Shown: one piece after another, positions 6,997 to 7,706 of the stretch
How positions within the stretch are numbered: position 1 is the stretch's first letter
Layout of the letters: each line of letters opens with the position of its first letter
Source: Chloroflexota bacterium
Lineage (GTDB): Bacteria; Chloroflexota; Dehalococcoidia; SM23-28-2; RBG-16-64-32
DNA: 7,706 nt
Assembly: GCA_022563285.1 (NCBI GenBank)
Contig: JADFNQ010000054.1
Location: 1-7,706 of the forward strand
Direction: 5' to 3'
The notes under the pieces: generated by a model
Seen by the model: the letters and a program-made list of their open reading frames with translations, nothing else
Told to the model about the DNA's origin: nothing
Databases searched by the model: none
Position numbers and translations under genes: made by a program

Positions 6997-7027
6997 CTGA
7001 CGCCATCCGGCACGTTCTACTTATGCT
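6997..7027 (+). promoter_or_regulatory. Weak candidate promoter for the binding-protein gene
   Basis: Within the 108-base spacer, CTGACG (6997-7002, 4 of 6) and TATGCT (7022-7027, 4 of 6) are 19 bp apart, with a local AT-rich patch (7015-7033) unusual for this GC-rich window. The predicted start near 7034 would place the hairpin 7035-7055 at the very 5' end of the transcript. A separate promoter would allow the extra binding protein usually needed by such importers, but read-through from livM is equally possible. Confidence 0.35.
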
Positions 7028-7034
7028 AAACTAC

Positions 7035-7055
7035 GGTGTTCCACATAGGAACACC
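7035..7055 (+). repeat. Perfect 8-bp hairpin in the leader of the binding-protein gene
   Basis: GGTGTTCC (7035-7042), loop ACATA, then GGAACACC (7048-7055). It ends seven bases before the Shine-Dalgarno GGGAGG. TGGGAAAGG follows rather than a T run, so an intrinsic terminator is unlikely. It may stabilise the binding-protein mRNA against 5' decay or after processing from the livGFHM message, or be a repressor site. Confidence 0.7.
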
Positions 7056-7062
7056 TGGGAAA

Positions 7063-7068
7063 GGGAGG
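7063..7068 (+). promoter_or_regulatory. Ribosome binding site of the binding-protein gene
   Basis: GGGAGG with a six-base spacing to ATG 7075. It is a stronger match than those of livF, livH and livM, which agrees with binding proteins being made in excess over the membrane subunits. Confidence 0.8.
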
Positions 7069-7074
7069 GAACCC

Positions 7075-7706
7075 ATGACGAAGCGTACGAGAAAGTGGTG
7101 GCTGCTAGTTGGCGGCCTCCTTGCAGCACTCCTGGTGGTGGCGATCGCCTGCGATGACGACGACGAGGACGGAGGCGTGACCCCAACCGGCGAGACCCCG
7201 GCCGCCGCTGAAACCCCAACCCCGGCGGCCGAGCTCCAGACCGACTTCGGAGTCACCGACACCGAGATCATTCTGGGCCAGCACACCGTCCTGAGCGGCA
7301 ACCTGGCCGCCGTCTTCTCGCCCATCGCGCCGGCCACGGCCGCCTACTTCGAGAAGGTCAACCAGGAGGACGGCGGCGTCTGCGGCCGCAGCCTCACCTT
7401 TATCGTGGAGGACGACCAGTACAGCCCGGCGGCGGCGCTGGAGAGGGCCCGGAAGCTGGTGGACCAGGACGGGATCCTGGCCTTCGTCGGCAACCTGGGC
7501 ACCCCGCCCAACAGCGGCTCCATCGCCTTCATCAACGACCCCAACGAGGACGGCGACACCTCCGACGGCATCCCCAACCTGTGGCTCTCCACCGGCGCCC
7601 CGGTATTGAACGACCCCGTGAACTTGCCCTGGACGTTCGGATACATCCCCGACTACTTCTCCGAGGGGAAGGTCCTGGGCAACTACGTCAACGATAACCT
7701 CGCGGG
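7075..7706 (+). CDS. livK: Branched-chain amino acid type ABC transporter, substrate-binding lipoprotein (N-terminal 210 codons; runs off the right edge)
   Basis: This is the extracytoplasmic receptor that delivers ligand to LivHM. Residues 1-7 are basic (MTKRTRK), 8-25 form a hydrophobic signal helix, and AIAC gives a lipobox with Cys26 as the probable lipid anchor. An acidic patch DDDDED (27-32) and a Thr/Pro/Ala/Glu linker to about residue 55 follow. The type I periplasmic-binding fold (Peripla_BP_6, LivK-like) then begins: TDTEIILGQHTVLSGNLA (61-78), VNQEDGGVCGRSLTFIVEDDQYSPAAA (95-121), AFVGNLGTPPN (136-146), LWLSTGA (169-175) and PWTFGYIPDYFSEGKVLGNY (185-204). Residues 155-165 form an Asp-rich loop. 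The usual family length of about 400 residues or more means about half is missing. The ligand (branched-chain amino acids, amides, urea or another small molecule) cannot be settled; livK is assigned from context. Confidence 0.9.
   Translation, partial: MTKRTRKWWLLVGGLLAALLVVAIACDDDDEDGGVTPTGETPAAAETPTPAAELQTDFGVTDTEIILGQHTVLSGNLAAVFSPIAPATAAYFEKVNQEDGGVCGRSLTFIVEDDQYSPAAALERARKLVDQDGILAFVGNLGTPPNSGSIAFINDPNEDGDTSDGIPNLWLSTGAPVLNDPVNLPWTFGYIPDYFSEGKVLGNYVNDNLA

Noticed and set aside
7035..7055. Intrinsic terminator after livM
   Set aside because: No T run follows, and the gene immediately downstream is the expected last component of the same transporter.

Overview
This GC-rich window comes from a bacterial chromosome and carries ordinary core-metabolism genes: the start of a respiratory complex I operon, valyl-tRNA synthetase, and a branched-chain amino acid type (Liv/HAAT) ABC importer. 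No phage, IS, CRISPR, toxin-antitoxin, rRNA or tRNA gene is visible. The taxon cannot be fixed from sequence alone. The high GC, the GTG starts, the NuoA sequence and the substrate-binding lipoprotein with a Thr/Pro/Ala linker and acidic patches would suit a Chloroflexota (Dehalococcoidia-like) or other high-GC, possibly monoderm lineage; this is a moderate-to-weak inference.

Layout. Left part, minus strand: the first 71 codons of nuoA (1-215) run off the left edge, preceded by a near-consensus sigma70-type promoter (272-300). A complete valS gene (364-3036) lies behind it, also on the minus strand. It has its own promoter (3093-3121), a perfect 12-bp hairpin at the predicted mRNA 5' end (3058-3084) and a strong Shine-Dalgarno sequence. 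Between 3037 and 3276 is a divergent control region. Right part, plus strand: livG (3277-4050), livF (4037-4744), livH (4758-5729) and livM (5740-6966) are tightly packed, with a 14-nt overlap and then 13- and 10-nt gaps. A 108-nt spacer with a second hairpin follows, and then the first 210 codons of the substrate-binding lipoprotein (livK-like, 7075-7706), which runs off the right edge.

How the genes work together. LivG and LivF are the two nucleotide-binding subunits, LivH and LivM the two membrane subunits, and the lipoprotein captures the ligand outside the membrane, so one full importer is encoded with the binding protein last. ValRS charges tRNA with valine, a possible substrate of the importer, but the genes are divergent and I see no shared regulatory site. 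NuoA is unrelated to the importer.

The least explained features are non-coding: two leaders (valS and livK) in which a perfect hairpin sits close to a predicted transcription start and only 6-7 nt before the Shine-Dalgarno. In the coding part, the binding protein carries an Asp-rich loop that resembles a metal-binding loop. I did not find a convincing undescribed system.
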